Part shown: positions 8,420-17,661 of the stretch, in pieces | How the letters are laid out: each line of letters begins with the position of its first letter | Position numbering within the stretch: the stretch's first letter is position 1 | DNA from: Deltaproteobacteria bacterium | Lineage (GTDB): Bacteria; Myxococcota_A; UBA796; SXON01 | Assembly (NCBI GenBank): GCA_947445035.1 | Contig: CANFCK010000004.1 | Location: 211,369-275,368 of the forward strand | Length of the DNA stretch: 64,000 bases | Reading direction: 5' to 3' | Notes under the pieces: model-generated | Seen by the model: the letters and a program-made list of their open reading frames with translations, nothing else | The model's database searches: none | What the model was told of the DNA's origin: nothing | Program-made: the position numbers and the translations under genes

Positions 8420-8483
8420 GGGGAAGGGGCGAGCCCCTTCCCCTGGCGCGGCGTTCCCGCAGGCGGGGCGCAGGCGCCCCGCC
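8420..8483 (-). promoter_or_regulatory. Two strong hairpins in the argG leader
   Basis: Between argG and the divergent small gene lie two perfect GC-rich hairpins. One has a 10-bp stem GGGGAAGGGG/CCCCTTCCCC with a 4-base loop (8420-8443). The other has a 10-bp stem GGCGGGGCGC/GCGCCCCGCC with a 2-base loop (8462-8483). Both flanking genes point away, so simple terminators are not expected. On the minus strand the hairpins would lie in the argG 5' leader, about 40-100 bases before the start codon. No T-run follows. An attenuator or other structured leader is possible but unproven. Confidence 0.45.
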
Positions 8484-8563
8484 TGCGCCCCGAATCGCGT
8501 GAATAACGCGCCTCGGGCGCCGCTCTCGCCATCCCCCGGAGCGCAGTGGGGTACGCTCTGACG

Positions 8564-8767
8564 ATGGACCTATCTCCGGCGTCGATGGCCTTCGGCATCC
8601 TCTTCGGCTGCTACGGGCTGATGTGCGTCCAGATCGGCAAACGTCGGCAGGCGGCGAGGCCGCTGGTCATCGGCTTTTCCCTGATGGCGCTCAGCTTTGT
8701 GGGGAGCACCTGGTGGAGCTGGCCGCTGGCCATTCTACTGGCCTTCGGCGCATTCTTGCCGCTATAG
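8564..8767 (+). CDS. Small two-helix membrane protein
   Basis: A 67-residue hydrophobic protein. It has one membrane segment (about 7-23, FGILFGCYGLMCVQIG), a short basic loop (KRRQAARP) and a second hydrophobic stretch to the end. This layout resembles small inner-membrane proteins of unknown function found widely in proteobacteria. The frame can also start at GTG 8546, which has a GGAG four bases upstream. The ATG at 8564 fits the likely N-terminus better, but the choice is open. It is divergent from argG. Confidence 0.5.
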   Translation: MDLSPASMAFGILFGCYGLMCVQIGKRRQAARPLVIGFSLMALSFVGSTWWSWPLAILLAFGAFLPL

Positions 8768-8799
8768 GTCAGCTTGCGTCGCGACGTCATGTGGGCCCA

Positions 8800-11349
8800 T
8801 CACGGTATTCTCTTTCGCCTTCTGACGACCACCAGGATGAGCCCCAGCGCCAGCGACCCCGCACTCCCTCGTCCGGAATCGCACCTGCACGTCTCGCCGA
8901 GCGTCACCGGCGGCTTGGTCACGACGCCGTTGGTCCCGGTGTCCTCCGGGCAGCTGACATCGCCGCCGTCGCAGTCCTGGTCGACGCCATCGCCGCACGG
9001 GTCCGGCAGTCCCGGGGCGATGCTCCCGATCTGGTCGTTGCAGTCGTCCTCACAGGCCGTGCCGTCCCCATCCTGATCGAGCCCATCGACGCACCCGTCC
9101 AGGTTGGTGTCGTAGGCGTAGTCCCAGACGCCACGGCCGTAGGTGCCGAAGCGCACGGTCCCGGTCGCGGCGACGATCTCCGCCGACCAGTACACGACCA
9201 GGGGCGCCTCGGTGCCGGTGATGTCGGTCCAGGACTCGACTTCAGGGTCCAATCGCCAGGCGCTCGTCTCGGTGCCCGCGAAGAGCACCCCCGATGTGGG
9301 CTCCTCGGCAAGGCAGTACACCAGCGTCTCCGGCAGCCCGTCGTTGAGTGCGTCGAAGTGGTCCCCGCCGTCGTGACTCACCCACACAGCCGCGTTGGAA
9401 TACCCACTGCCGCCGATGTACACGGTGTCGACGTCCAAAGCCGAGGCGACGATCGCCGTCCCCGACCAGTATTGCCCAGCGGGGAGGCCACGATCGCCTG
9501 CGCTCCAGGTGAGGCCATGGTCGTCGGATCGGTAGAACCGCCCCGAGTTGGTCACAGCGTAGGCGCGGTCGTGATCGCGTGGTGAGAAGGCCAGACCGCT
9601 GACGTACTCTCCACGGTCGACCTGGAAGTCCTCGTCGCTATACAGCGATGGCGCCCATTCCCAGCGGCTTTCGCGCTCGTAAACCCACAGGCGGTCGCCG
9701 CCGAAGTACACCCGTTCGGGGTCGTCGGGATCTGCGGCCAGGGTCGGGAGCCAAGCATATGCGCGCGCATTCTCGGGGAAGTCGGCGTAGGTGAGGTCGG
9801 GCCGATCCTCTCCGACCTGGATCATCAGAAATCCAGGGTAGACCGAATAAACCAGCTCGTGCGTTCCGTCTCCCGAGACGAGGTGGGCGTAGTCGCCGCT
9901 GAGGACCTGGTCGAAGTCGTAGAGGTGGCCCGTGACCTGCTGGCCGGTCGAAACCTGGTAGCCCTGATCCTGTGCGCCCGCGGCCATGTGGGCGGGGTCC
10001 ACCGTCGAGGTGAAGGTGCCGTAGTATTGGGACACCCGCAACCCGCGGAGCACCTGATTCGAGACGCTGCCGAGGGCGTTCTCTGACCGATAGGTACCGC
10101 CGTCGGTGTTGATGAACCACCCTTCGCCACCGTCGGCAGTGGGAATGACATCGATGCCCATGATGTCGGCGTGGAGCTTGTTCTCGACATCGTCGTAGTA
10201 CTCGGCCCAGCCGCTCTGGATCGTGAAGCTGGCGCCCGCGTCGGCGCTCTTGTGGAGCTCGACGCCGCCGTACGTGATCAGCGCCGAATCGGTGATGCTG
10301 GCGGTCAGCGAGCCCCAGTAGTCGTCGAGCTCGCCGACGCTCGCGAAGGTGACGCCGCCATCATCGGACCGCAGCAACGTATGCGCATTCCGCACGATCC
10401 AGAACCGCGGCACCCCCGACGAGCCCGTCCACGTCTCGCTCGCAGCGAGATCAACCTGATCGGCCTCGGGCCAGGTCCCGACTGTCTCCCAGGTGTCCCC
10501 TCGGTCCAGGCTCCGGAGCAGCGCGTCGTCTGTCGCCAGCCACACCGCAGGGTCACCGGTGCGGGAAACCCACAAATCACCGAGGAAATCACCGATCTCG
10601 GCGATCTTTGTCCAGTTGAGGCCCCGATCCTCCGACCGCCACGCCCCGTAGCCGTCGCTGTTCCCGCGCACGGTGTACAACGTTTCTTCGCCATCGGTGG
10701 AGACCGCCAAACGCCGCTGCGCCCACGCCCAGTCCAGCCCCGCGCCCTCCGACCAGGTCTGGCCGTCATCCTCGCTGCGGTGCAGGTAGCCGCCGTCGGT
10801 CCCGGCCAGGAGGATGTCGGGAGCTCCGACGACCTCCGGCGCGAAGATCTCCAGCCAGTGCACGCCGCCGAAGAGGCCGTCGCCGAGCGGGGTCCAGGCT
10901 CCGTCAGCCTCGCGGCGCCACACTCCGCCGGCCGCCGCACCCACGTACAGCGTGGTCCCATCGGAGCCGTAGCGGCTCACATGCGTCCGCCCGGCCTGGT
11001 TTTCGGAGCCACGCTCGGTCCAACGATCGCCGTCATCTGGAGCGCCATCGGGCGGCGGCGCCTGACGCAGGCGGTTCCGACGGGCGATGCGGTCGCGACC
11101 GTTATTCCGCTCGACGCGCTCCCAGTCGACGGCCGGCGCGGCGCGATGCATCGCCGCACGCCACGCCTTCCGCGACTTCGACCGGGCGCGCTTCTCGGGG
11201 ATGGAGTCGGGGATGACTTCGGTCGGCGCGGCCGTGGGCGGCTCGCGTCGGGTAGCGGGGATCCAGCGGGCCGGAACGAGGGTCGCGGCGAGCGTCACCG
11301 CGAGGGTGGCGCCCGCGATGGCAGAGCTGATCTGGAGCCTGGTTGGCAT
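8800..11349 (-). CDS. Secreted BNR/sortilin-like beta-propeller protein with MYXO-CTERM-like tail
   Basis: A secreted or surface protein of about 849 residues. It starts MPTRLQISSAIAG with a signal peptide (the frame is open 30 codons further). The body contains many WYRSDDHGLTWS-type Asp-box/BNR motifs (for example LHRSEDDGQTW, LRSLDRGDTW, YRSDDHGLTW), which build VPS10/sortilin-like propellers seen in sialidases and exo-glycosidases. An Asp-rich calcium-binding stretch (DTNLDGCVDGLDQDGDG, then DGVDQDCDGGD) precedes the C-terminus. The end has a CxC motif, a hydrophobic helix and RRRKR, as in MYXO-CTERM sorting tails. No catalytic assignment is possible. It converges on the small membrane gene with 32 bases between. 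Confidence 0.82.
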   Translation of the reverse strand: MPTRLQISSAIAGATLAVTLAATLVPARWIPATRREPPTAAPTEVIPDSIPEKRARSKSRKAWRAAMHRAAPAVDWERVERNNGRDRIARRNRLRQAPPPDGAPDDGDRWTERGSENQAGRTHVSRYGSDGTTLYVGAAAGGVWRREADGAWTPLGDGLFGGVHWLEIFAPEVVGAPDILLAGTDGGYLHRSEDDGQTWSEGAGLDWAWAQRRLAVSTDGEETLYTVRGNSDGYGAWRSEDRGLNWTKIAEIGDFLGDLWVSRTGDPAVWLATDDALLRSLDRGDTWETVGTWPEADQVDLAASETWTGSSGVPRFWIVRNAHTLLRSDDGGVTFASVGELDDYWGSLTASITDSALITYGGVELHKSADAGASFTIQSGWAEYYDDVENKLHADIMGIDVIPTADGGEGWFINTDGGTYRSENALGSVSNQVLRGLRVSQYYGTFTSTVDPAHMAAGAQDQGYQVSTGQQVTGHLYDFDQVLSGDYAHLVSGDGTHELVYSVYPGFLMIQVGEDRPDLTYADFPENARAYAWLPTLAADPDDPERVYFGGDRLWVYERESRWEWAPSLYSDEDFQVDRGEYVSGLAFSPRDHDRAYAVTNSGRFYRSDDHGLTWSAGDRGLPAGQYWSGTAIVASALDVDTVYIGGSGYSNAAVWVSHDGGDHFDALNDGLPETLVYCLAEEPTSGVLFAGTETSAWRLDPEVESWTDITGTEAPLVVYWSAEIVAATGTVRFGTYGRGVWDYAYDTNLDGCVDGLDQDGDGTACEDDCNDQIGSIAPGLPDPCGDGVDQDCDGGDVSCPEDTGTNGVVTKPPVTLGETCRCDSGRGSAGSLALGLILVVVRRRKRIP

Positions 11350-11442
11350 TGAATTCTCGGCGGGGGAGTGTAGCCTGAGCCTAGGGATCGGTGACTGAGG
11401 AGGAGGGGTAGACATCCGGCGGACGTGTCGCGACAGCATCGC

Positions 11443-12012
11443 TCACCCCCGAAACGCCGTCGCCACCACAAAGAACTCCACGCTCCGGTCCCGCGTGGCC
11501 TGCGGCTTTACCCGCTTGACCACCCCGAATAGCCCCTCGATGCGGCGCACGTAGTCCGGGGCATCCTCGCCTTCGAAGACCTTGGACACGAACGCGCCAC
11601 CCGGCACAAGGCACTCCGCGGCGAGGTCCAGCGCCCGCGTCGCAAGCCCAATCTGTCGCATGTGGTCGGTGAAGCGGTCGCCGCTGGTGTTCGGAGCCAT
11701 GTCGCTGACGAAAAGCGGCACTTTCCCCACCGCCGCCCGCAGCTCGGCGGCCTCGACCTCCATCACCGAACGCGCGATCCAGGTGCCGCCGCCGAAGGCG
11801 GGTGCTTTGAGATCGACGCCGACGACCTTCATGCCGCGATCAATCAGATATCGGCTCCAACTTCCGGGAAAGCACCCGAGATCGACGGCCCCGGCGTCAC
11901 GCCGCGTCAAACGAAAACGCTGGTCCAGCTCCTCGAGCTTGTAGACGCTGCGCGCCGCGAATCCCTCGCTCTTTGCCTTCTTCGCGTAATGATCGGGGCG
12001 TTGGTAGGACAT
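11443..12012 (-). CDS. rlmE: 23S rRNA (uridine-2'-O-)-methyltransferase RlmE/FtsJ
   Basis: This 189-residue RrmJ/FtsJ-family enzyme methylates the 2'-O of a uridine in the 23S rRNA A-loop, using S-adenosylmethionine. The K-D-K-E catalytic tetrad is K25, D104, K144 and E179. The SAM-binding motif DLGCFPGSW lies at 44-52, with Cys/Phe where many homologues have AAPG. Length and domain content are normal. Translation starts ATG at 12012, divergent from the VWA lipoprotein. Confidence 0.93.
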   Translation of the reverse strand: MSYQRPDHYAKKAKSEGFAARSVYKLEELDQRFRLTRRDAGAVDLGCFPGSWSRYLIDRGMKVVGVDLKAPAFGGGTWIARSVMEVEAAELRAAVGKVPLFVSDMAPNTSGDRFTDHMRQIGLATRALDLAAECLVPGGAFVSKVFEGEDAPDYVRRIEGLFGVVKRVKPQATRDRSVEFFVVATAFRG

Positions 12013-12102
12013 CTGCCGTCACACTCGGGGGCGCGGCGACGTAGTGCGACGGAGGACTTGTGGGAAGGGCCCGATCCGGGCTATTGTGCCACCCCTCTGG
12101 AT

Positions 12103-14115
12103 ATGGAAATGATCCGACCGCTATCCCTCTCGATTGTTCTGCTGCTGCTCGGCTGCCCGGGCGGAGAGGACTCCGCCGACAAGGACTCCGCCGACACCGG
12201 CGATCAGGCTTTCGTCGTGGAACAAGCCGACTTCGATGAGGACGGCATTCTCGACGTGCACGAAGGCACCGAGGACGCCGACGGTGACGACAAGCCCAAC
12301 ATGGAGGACAAGGACTCCGACGGGGACGATCTCACCGACAAGGCTGAAGCAGGCGACAACAAGCTCGAGACCATGCCCATCGACAGCGATGGCGACGCCG
12401 TGGCCGACTTCCTCGACGAAGATTCCGACAACAACTGCATCAAGGACGGCGAGGAATCCGGCGGCGATGCCGGTCAGGACCTCGATGGGGACGGCACGGG
12501 CGACTACGCCGACGCCGACAACGATGGCGACGGCATTTCTGACCTCGAGGAGATCGGGGCCTGTGAAGCTCCCGACACCGACGGCGACGGCCTGGCCAAC
12601 TACCAGGACGCCGATGCGGATGGCGACGGGATCGGCGACCAGTACGAAGGCGGCACCACCGAATTCAACAGCGACCCGCGCGACAGCGACGGGGACGGAA
12701 TGGCCGACTACCTCGACACCGACTCCGACAATGACGGCATCTCCGACTCGGACGAAGGCGGCACCGGCGGCAACGTGGGCACCGAGCCCCGCGACACCGA
12801 CAACGACGGCAAGTACGACTACGCCGATCTCGACTCCGACGGCGACGCGCTGACCGACACCGACGAGCTCATCCTCGGCACCGACCCCTACGACTCCGAC
12901 ACCGATGGCGACGGCTACTCCGACGGTGGCGAGGTCACCGCCGACACCGACCCGCTCGACGCGGACAGCGTGATCGACGGCATTTATGTGGAGGTGCCCG
13001 AGCGCACCACGATCGAGCATGACTTCGACTTCGAGCTGTCGATCGACCGCGGCGATATCGGCTTCATCATCGACACGACCTGCTCCATGGGCGGCACCAT
13101 CAGCGCGGTCGCCAGCGAGTTCAACACCATGGTCGGCGAGATGGCGACGCTCCTGCCCGACGCCGGGTACGCGGTCACCGGTCACGACGACTACCCCTAT
13201 GGGAGCATGGGTTCGCCGGGCTCCGACAAGCCCTACTACCTCCGGCAGCAGGTCACCACCGACACCACGTTGGTGCAGACGGGCTTCTCCGGACTGTCCA
13301 CGCACTCCGGGGCCGACGGCCCAGAGTCGGGCACCGAGGCGATCTACCAGGCGGCCTCTGGCGCCGGCTACGACCAGGACTGCGACGGCTCCTACGACGC
13401 CCAGTTGGATGTGTACCCGTTCCTCGCCAGCGCGACCGACCCCTTCGGCGGCACCGGCGGTGAATGGTATGACTCGACGACGCCGGATGGCGGTGCGGTC
13501 GGGGGCATGGGCTTCCGGGAGTACGCGCTCCCGGTCATCGTGTTGGCGGGCGACAACTACCTGCGCGATCCAGAGTCCAGCAACGGCATGTACAACGGCA
13601 CGCCGGGCGGCTGCCCGATCGACGCGGGCATGTCCGATGCGGTCACGGCGTTCACCGACCTCGGCGCCTACTTTGTCGGCGTCAGCGTCAATGGCACCAC
13701 GGGCTACCCGCAGATGGTCGACTTCGCGACCTCGATCGGTTCGCTCGCCGACCTCGACGGTGACGGCGTTGAAGAGCCGGTCGTCGAGACCTGGTCGGGC
13801 AGCAGCGCTGCCTTCCGGACCGCGATCGTCAACGCCATCACCCAACTGGTGTCCGGCGTGCGCTTCGAGCGTGTCGATCTCTCGGTCGGCGGCGACGTGT
13901 ACGGCTTTGTGCAGAGCATCGAGCCCGAGTACTACGAAGGCCTCGGCGCCGAAGACGAGGGCGAGCTCCTCACCTTCACGCTGACCTTCCGTGGCGGAGT
14001 CGCCGCGCTGACCGAAGATCAGCTCTTCCGCCTCACGCTCAACGTGCTTGGCGACCAGAGCATCCTGCTCGACACCCTCGACATCATCGTCGTGGTGCCC
14101 GGGACCGAGTTCTAG
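12103..14115 (+). CDS. Large lipoprotein with thrombospondin-3-like Asp repeats and a VWA domain
   Basis: A predicted lipoprotein of 670 residues (ATG at 12103, with another ATG at 12109). The signal peptide ends in lipobox LLLLGC followed by a SADKDSADTGD linker. Residues of about 40-285 are Asp-rich repeats of the DTDGDGxxDYxDxDSDxDGISD type, expected to bind many Ca2+ ions. A von Willebrand A domain follows with a MIDAS-like DTTCSM at about residue 324. This suggests a calcium-stiffened stalk presenting an adhesion-type domain at the cell surface (inference). Cys in the MIDAS is unusual but occurs in related VWA proteins. The start lacks a strong Shine-Dalgarno sequence. The stop overlaps the convergent engB stop by 4 bases. 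Confidence 0.85.
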   Translation: MEMIRPLSLSIVLLLLGCPGGEDSADKDSADTGDQAFVVEQADFDEDGILDVHEGTEDADGDDKPNMEDKDSDGDDLTDKAEAGDNKLETMPIDSDGDAVADFLDEDSDNNCIKDGEESGGDAGQDLDGDGTGDYADADNDGDGISDLEEIGACEAPDTDGDGLANYQDADADGDGIGDQYEGGTTEFNSDPRDSDGDGMADYLDTDSDNDGISDSDEGGTGGNVGTEPRDTDNDGKYDYADLDSDGDALTDTDELILGTDPYDSDTDGDGYSDGGEVTADTDPLDADSVIDGIYVEVPERTTIEHDFDFELSIDRGDIGFIIDTTCSMGGTISAVASEFNTMVGEMATLLPDAGYAVTGHDDYPYGSMGSPGSDKPYYLRQQVTTDTTLVQTGFSGLSTHSGADGPESGTEAIYQAASGAGYDQDCDGSYDAQLDVYPFLASATDPFGGTGGEWYDSTTPDGGAVGGMGFREYALPVIVLAGDNYLRDPESSNGMYNGTPGGCPIDAGMSDAVTAFTDLGAYFVGVSVNGTTGYPQMVDFATSIGSLADLDGDGVEEPVVETWSGSSAAFRTAIVNAITQLVSGVRFERVDLSVGGDVYGFVQSIEPEYYEGLGAEDEGELLTFTLTFRGGVAALTEDQLFRLTLNVLGDQSILLDTLDIIVVVPGTEF

Positions 14116-14693
14116 GCCTTCAGCGCCCAGCTGATCGCCTCGCGCGCCTCGTCGACGCCGATCTTTTCGGTGGCCGAAAACGGAATCACCGCGTCCTCCG
14201 GGAGCCCTAGGGCCTTGGCGAGCGCGGCGACCGTGGGGGCTCGGCGCGCCCGGGGCAGGTCGTCGATCTTCGTGGCGAGGGCGAGCACCGGGAAGCCCAA
14301 CTCCGCGAGCTGCGCCAGGAGCGTCTTGTCCAGGTCCTGGGCGGGATGCCGGACATCCACGAGCGCCACGACTAGCTTGATTTCAGGGCGATCGCTCAAG
14401 TAGCTGCCGATGAGCTTCTTCCACTCCTCGCGCATGGCCTTGCTGACCTTGGCGTACCCGTAGCCGGGCAGGTCGATGAGCCGGGCGGTGCCGAGGTCGA
14501 TGACGTTGACCGATTGGGTGCGCCCTGGCGTTGAGCTGGTGCGGGCGATTTGCTGGCCGACGATGACGTTGATCGCCGATGACTTCCCGACGTTGCTGCG
14601 CCCGGCGAACACCACTTCGGGAAGGGCGACGCGGGGAACATCGCTGACAAAGGACCCGATGAAGGTTGCGTGGGCGGGGAAGAGTCGTTTCAT
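14112..14693 (-). CDS. engB: Ribosome-biogenesis GTPase EngB/YsxC
   Basis: This 193-residue TRAFAC GTPase is involved in large-ribosomal-subunit assembly. The G1 loop GRSNVGKS is at 31-38. G2 lies around STPGRTQ, G3 is DLPGYGYA from residue 74, G4 is TKID near 146 and G5 is SATEK. All nucleotide-binding motifs are intact and the length is typical. It is divergent from the metallophosphoesterase gene. Confidence 0.95.
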   Translation of the reverse strand: MKRLFPAHATFIGSFVSDVPRVALPEVVFAGRSNVGKSSAINVIVGQQIARTSSTPGRTQSVNVIDLGTARLIDLPGYGYAKVSKAMREEWKKLIGSYLSDRPEIKLVVALVDVRHPAQDLDKTLLAQLAELGFPVLALATKIDDLPRARRAPTVAALAKALGLPEDAVIPFSATEKIGVDEAREAISWALKA

Positions 14694-14726
14694 GGGGCGG
14701 TTGCTATCAAGCTATGCTCCACCAGG

Positions 14727-15746
14727 ATGTCCTGGTCCTGGTCCCAACCCGTCGAGGCGAGCCACGAAAAGCGCATCGCCGCTGACCGGCCGGTGTACTT
14801 CATCAGCGACCTGCATCTGGGTGACGGTTCTCGCAGTGACATCTTCATGCGCAAGGACAGGGCGTTGTTGGACCTGCTTGCGCGGGTGCGTGACGATGGA
14901 GCGCGGCTGGTCATCGTCGGCGACGCCATCGATTTTCACCAAGCCTGGAGCCTCACCAATGTGCTCCGGGCGCATGGTCCACTTTTGCGAGCCCTGTCCG
15001 AGCTCGCCGACAAGACCGGCGTCATCTACATCTACGGCAATCACGACGTCGACATCGCCTTGTTCCATGAGCTCTTCCGCTGGGACGTGTGCAGTACCTT
15101 GCGCATCGGCGGCGACATCGTCGTCCAGCACGGGCACCAGTTCGACCCGTTCATCGGGCCGGAGTTGCGGAGCTCGGCGTTTATGACTCGGATCCACCAC
15201 GCGTTGGAGCATGTGGTCGGCTGGGTCCGCATGCCGCTCCACGAGTTCTACACCCCGGCGAACCGGGTGGTCTATTGGACGATGCACAAGTTGTGGCTGT
15301 ATGTGCGGGCGCGAAACAAACTGTTCCGCCGCATTGGCCTCGCGCGCTTCGGCAAGGCGACGGAGGACTGGATCAACTACTGGGTGCGCAGCGAGTCGGG
15401 GGACCCGATGTCGATGTTGTGGCCGGCGGTCGAGGGCGCCCGAAAGGCCGGTGCCAGCACGCTCGTCTGTGGTCACGCCCACATGCCGGGCGTGCTTGAC
15501 GTGGAGGGTGTCCGCTACGTCAACACCGGCAGTTGGACGTTTGGGCACGCCCAGTACGCGATGTTCGACGGCGATCGGTTCTCTGTCCGCGATTGGCTGA
15601 CCGGACGCGAGTACGGGGACGAACTGTACCAGACCGCGCTGAAGCGAGAGCTCGTGGACATTACCATGGACCGGTGGTGGGCCAACCAGTACCTTGGCTG
15701 GTTCCGCTTTCGGGCCGCCGAGCTGCGGCGACAGGTGTCGGGATGA
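14727..15746 (+). CDS. LpxH-like calcineurin-fold metallophosphoesterase
   Basis: This 339-residue phosphoesterase has the five metal-binding blocks: DLHLGD, GDAIDF, YGNHDVD, HGHQFD and GHAHMPG. The order and length resemble UDP-2,3-diacylglucosamine hydrolase-like proteins of lipid A synthesis, with an extra middle insertion and a C-terminal extension. The assignment to lipid A is family-level inference only. The ATG at 14727 (MSWSWSQ) was chosen because the upstream part overlaps engB. Its stop overlaps the next gene's start as ATGA, so the two are coupled. Confidence 0.75.
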   Translation: MSWSWSQPVEASHEKRIAADRPVYFISDLHLGDGSRSDIFMRKDRALLDLLARVRDDGARLVIVGDAIDFHQAWSLTNVLRAHGPLLRALSELADKTGVIYIYGNHDVDIALFHELFRWDVCSTLRIGGDIVVQHGHQFDPFIGPELRSSAFMTRIHHALEHVVGWVRMPLHEFYTPANRVVYWTMHKLWLYVRARNKLFRRIGLARFGKATEDWINYWVRSESGDPMSMLWPAVEGARKAGASTLVCGHAHMPGVLDVEGVRYVNTGSWTFGHAQYAMFDGDRFSVRDWLTGREYGDELYQTALKRELVDITMDRWWANQYLGWFRFRAAELRRQVSG

Positions 15747-16519
15747 TCCTTACTTTTTTGTGGGGGCTGGCGCAGGCCGGCCTGCTCGACGCCCTGAGCG
15801 ACTCCGATCGCCACCTCGAAGCTTGCAAGCTCGCGGCGTCGGAGGCCGAGGAAGGGGGAGACGTCACGCGGGTGCAGGGGGTGTGGAAGGCGTGCCTCGG
15901 CGAGGCCACGCGGCTCGGGTACCCGGATTTGGAGACGAGCCTGAGGGCAGAGATCAGCGTCGGGGTGGAGCGCGTCGCGGCGGAATCGCTGCGGGAGAGC
16001 CAGCCCCACCGTTGGGCGCTCCGGGTGCTGGAGGTGGCGGCCGAATGGTCGACGGCCGACTTCCCTTCTGACGTGGTGCGGCGCACCTTTCGGAGCTGGA
16101 TGGGCACCGACGAAGGCCGGGCCTATGTCGACCCCGTGCGGGCGGTCACCGTCGTGTGGGAGGCCCCCGTTGCACCAGCGGTCGAGGAGGTCATCCGGCG
16201 CTACATCGAGGATGCTGGGTTGAAGTGGGCGAACCCCGGCTCGCCCGACACCGACTGCACCGTCTTTGCGCGCTTGGACGCCCGGCCGGAGGGCGGCGCC
16301 AGCTCAGCGCAGGGACAGCTGGTCGTGGTGCGGACCACTCTGGAGGTTTCGCGAGTGCGCATCCGTGCGCGCGATGCGACGCTCAAGGGTTTTTCCGCCA
16401 CGGCGAGCGCCGAGTCGCCCGACCAGAAGGAGGCTGAAGACCGGGCGCTCCGGAGCGTCGCCGACGCCACCGCGCAGCGGCTACTTTTGCGGCTTTTGGG
16501 CGCCCTGTTCGATCGCTAA
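15743..16519 (+). CDS. Secreted protein of unknown function
   Basis: A 258-residue protein with a short N-terminal hydrophobic signal (ILTFLWGLAQAG) and no lipobox. It has no recognised domain. The body is a mixed alpha/beta sequence with an Ala/Glu-rich helix (LAASEAEEGG) and a C-terminal helical stretch. The start overlaps the phosphoesterase stop as ATGA, so it is expressed with that gene, and a shared envelope function is possible. It converges on mtnA with a 4-base gap. Confidence 0.7.
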   Translation: MILTFLWGLAQAGLLDALSDSDRHLEACKLAASEAEEGGDVTRVQGVWKACLGEATRLGYPDLETSLRAEISVGVERVAAESLRESQPHRWALRVLEVAAEWSTADFPSDVVRRTFRSWMGTDEGRAYVDPVRAVTVVWEAPVAPAVEEVIRRYIEDAGLKWANPGSPDTDCTVFARLDARPEGGASSAQGQLVVVRTTLEVSRVRIRARDATLKGFSATASAESPDQKEAEDRALRSVADATAQRLLLRLLGALFDR

Positions 16520-16523
16520 GCCG

Positions 16524-17588
16524 TTACCGCGCCACCGACGCGATTCCCTCGGGCGAAGCAGCGACGATTCCTCGTTCGGTGATGATGCCGGCGATGAGCG
16601 CCGCCGGGGTGACGTCGAAGGCGGGGTTGCGCGCCCGGCTGCCGTGAGGCGCAGTGCGGACACGGAGGAAGCGGCCCTCGTCGGACCAGCCCCAGACGTA
16701 CAGCACCTCGTCCTCGTCCCGCTCTTCGATGGGAATGTCGGCCCCGGATGCGGTGTGCATCGCGATGGTCGTAGTTGGCGCCGCCACGTAGAACGGGACG
16801 CCGTTGGCGGCCGCTGCCAGAGCGCTTGTGTACGTCCCGATCTTGTTGGCCACATCCCCATTGGCGGCGATCCGATCGCTGCCGACGATGCAGATGTCGA
16901 CCTCGCCGCGGGCCATGAAGTGCCCGGTGGCGTTGTCGGCGATGACCCGGTGGGGCACACCCTCCTGGCCCAGCTCCCACGCGGTGAGCTGGCTGCCCTG
17001 TTGCCGAGGGCGGGTCTCGTCCACGAGCACGCTGACGTCGATGCCACCGCGACGGGCCGCGTAGACCGGGGACAGCGCGCTTCCCCAGTCGACGAAGGCG
17101 AGCCAGCCGGCGTTGCAGTGGGTGCTCATGCGGGGACGCTCGGCCAAGAGCGGGGCGCCAAGCTCGCCGATGCGGCGGCAGGAGGAGGCGTCGTCATCGG
17201 CGAAGGCGTTGGCGGCGGCGACGGCGGCGGCGCGGGCGCGGGCCACGTCGGAGCCCTCGGCCTCGATGGCCTTGAGCACCGCGTCCACCCCGGCGAAAAG
17301 ATTCTGGGCGGTGGGGCGGGTGCCCCGTAGGAGGTTCGCCGCCGCGCCCACGTAGCTGTGGAAGTCCCGGTCGTCGGCCTCAACCGCGGCCTGCGCCAGG
17401 CCCAGCGCCCCTGTCGCACCGATGGCGCCGGCCCCGCGGACGGTCATGATGCGGATGGCCTCGGCGGTGTCGCGCATCGTGGCCATGTCCACGATGCGGA
17501 ACTGGTGCGGCAGGAGGGGCTGGTCGATCATTCGGACGTGATTCGCTTCCCACCACACGGTCCGGAAGGCTTTGCCATCGACGTTCAT
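16524..17588 (-). CDS. mtnA: Methylthioribose-1-phosphate isomerase MtnA
   Basis: This enzyme of methionine salvage isomerises 5-methylthioribose-1-phosphate to the ribulose form. The active-site Cys158 (STHCNAGWLA) and Asp238 (VGSDRIAANGDVANKIGTY) are both present, as is the RGAGAIG segment (51-57). With the ATG at 17588 the protein has 354 residues, as expected. The longer open frame upstream is antisense to the next gene. No other salvage gene is nearby. The related aIF2B fold is excluded by the MtnA-type catalytic pair. Confidence 0.93.
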   Translation of the reverse strand: MNVDGKAFRTVWWEANHVRMIDQPLLPHQFRIVDMATMRDTAEAIRIMTVRGAGAIGATGALGLAQAAVEADDRDFHSYVGAAANLLRGTRPTAQNLFAGVDAVLKAIEAEGSDVARARAAAVAAANAFADDDASSCRRIGELGAPLLAERPRMSTHCNAGWLAFVDWGSALSPVYAARRGGIDVSVLVDETRPRQQGSQLTAWELGQEGVPHRVIADNATGHFMARGEVDICIVGSDRIAANGDVANKIGTYTSALAAAANGVPFYVAAPTTTIAMHTASGADIPIEERDEDEVLYVWGWSDEGRFLRVRTAPHGSRARNPAFDVTPAALIAGIITERGIVAASPEGIASVAR

Positions 17589-17661
17589 GCAAACTCGGGG
17601 AGCAGGCCAGCTATCAGGGTGTGCGCGTCGTGCTACCTTGTCAGACGGTCGGAGTTGGCCC

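Noticed and set aside
12121..13845. 574-codon minus-strand open frame antisense to the VWA lipoprotein.
   Set aside because: It mirrors the GAC-rich plus-strand repeats (Val/Gly-rich translation), has no motif, and the plus-strand gene has a lipobox and recognisable domains.
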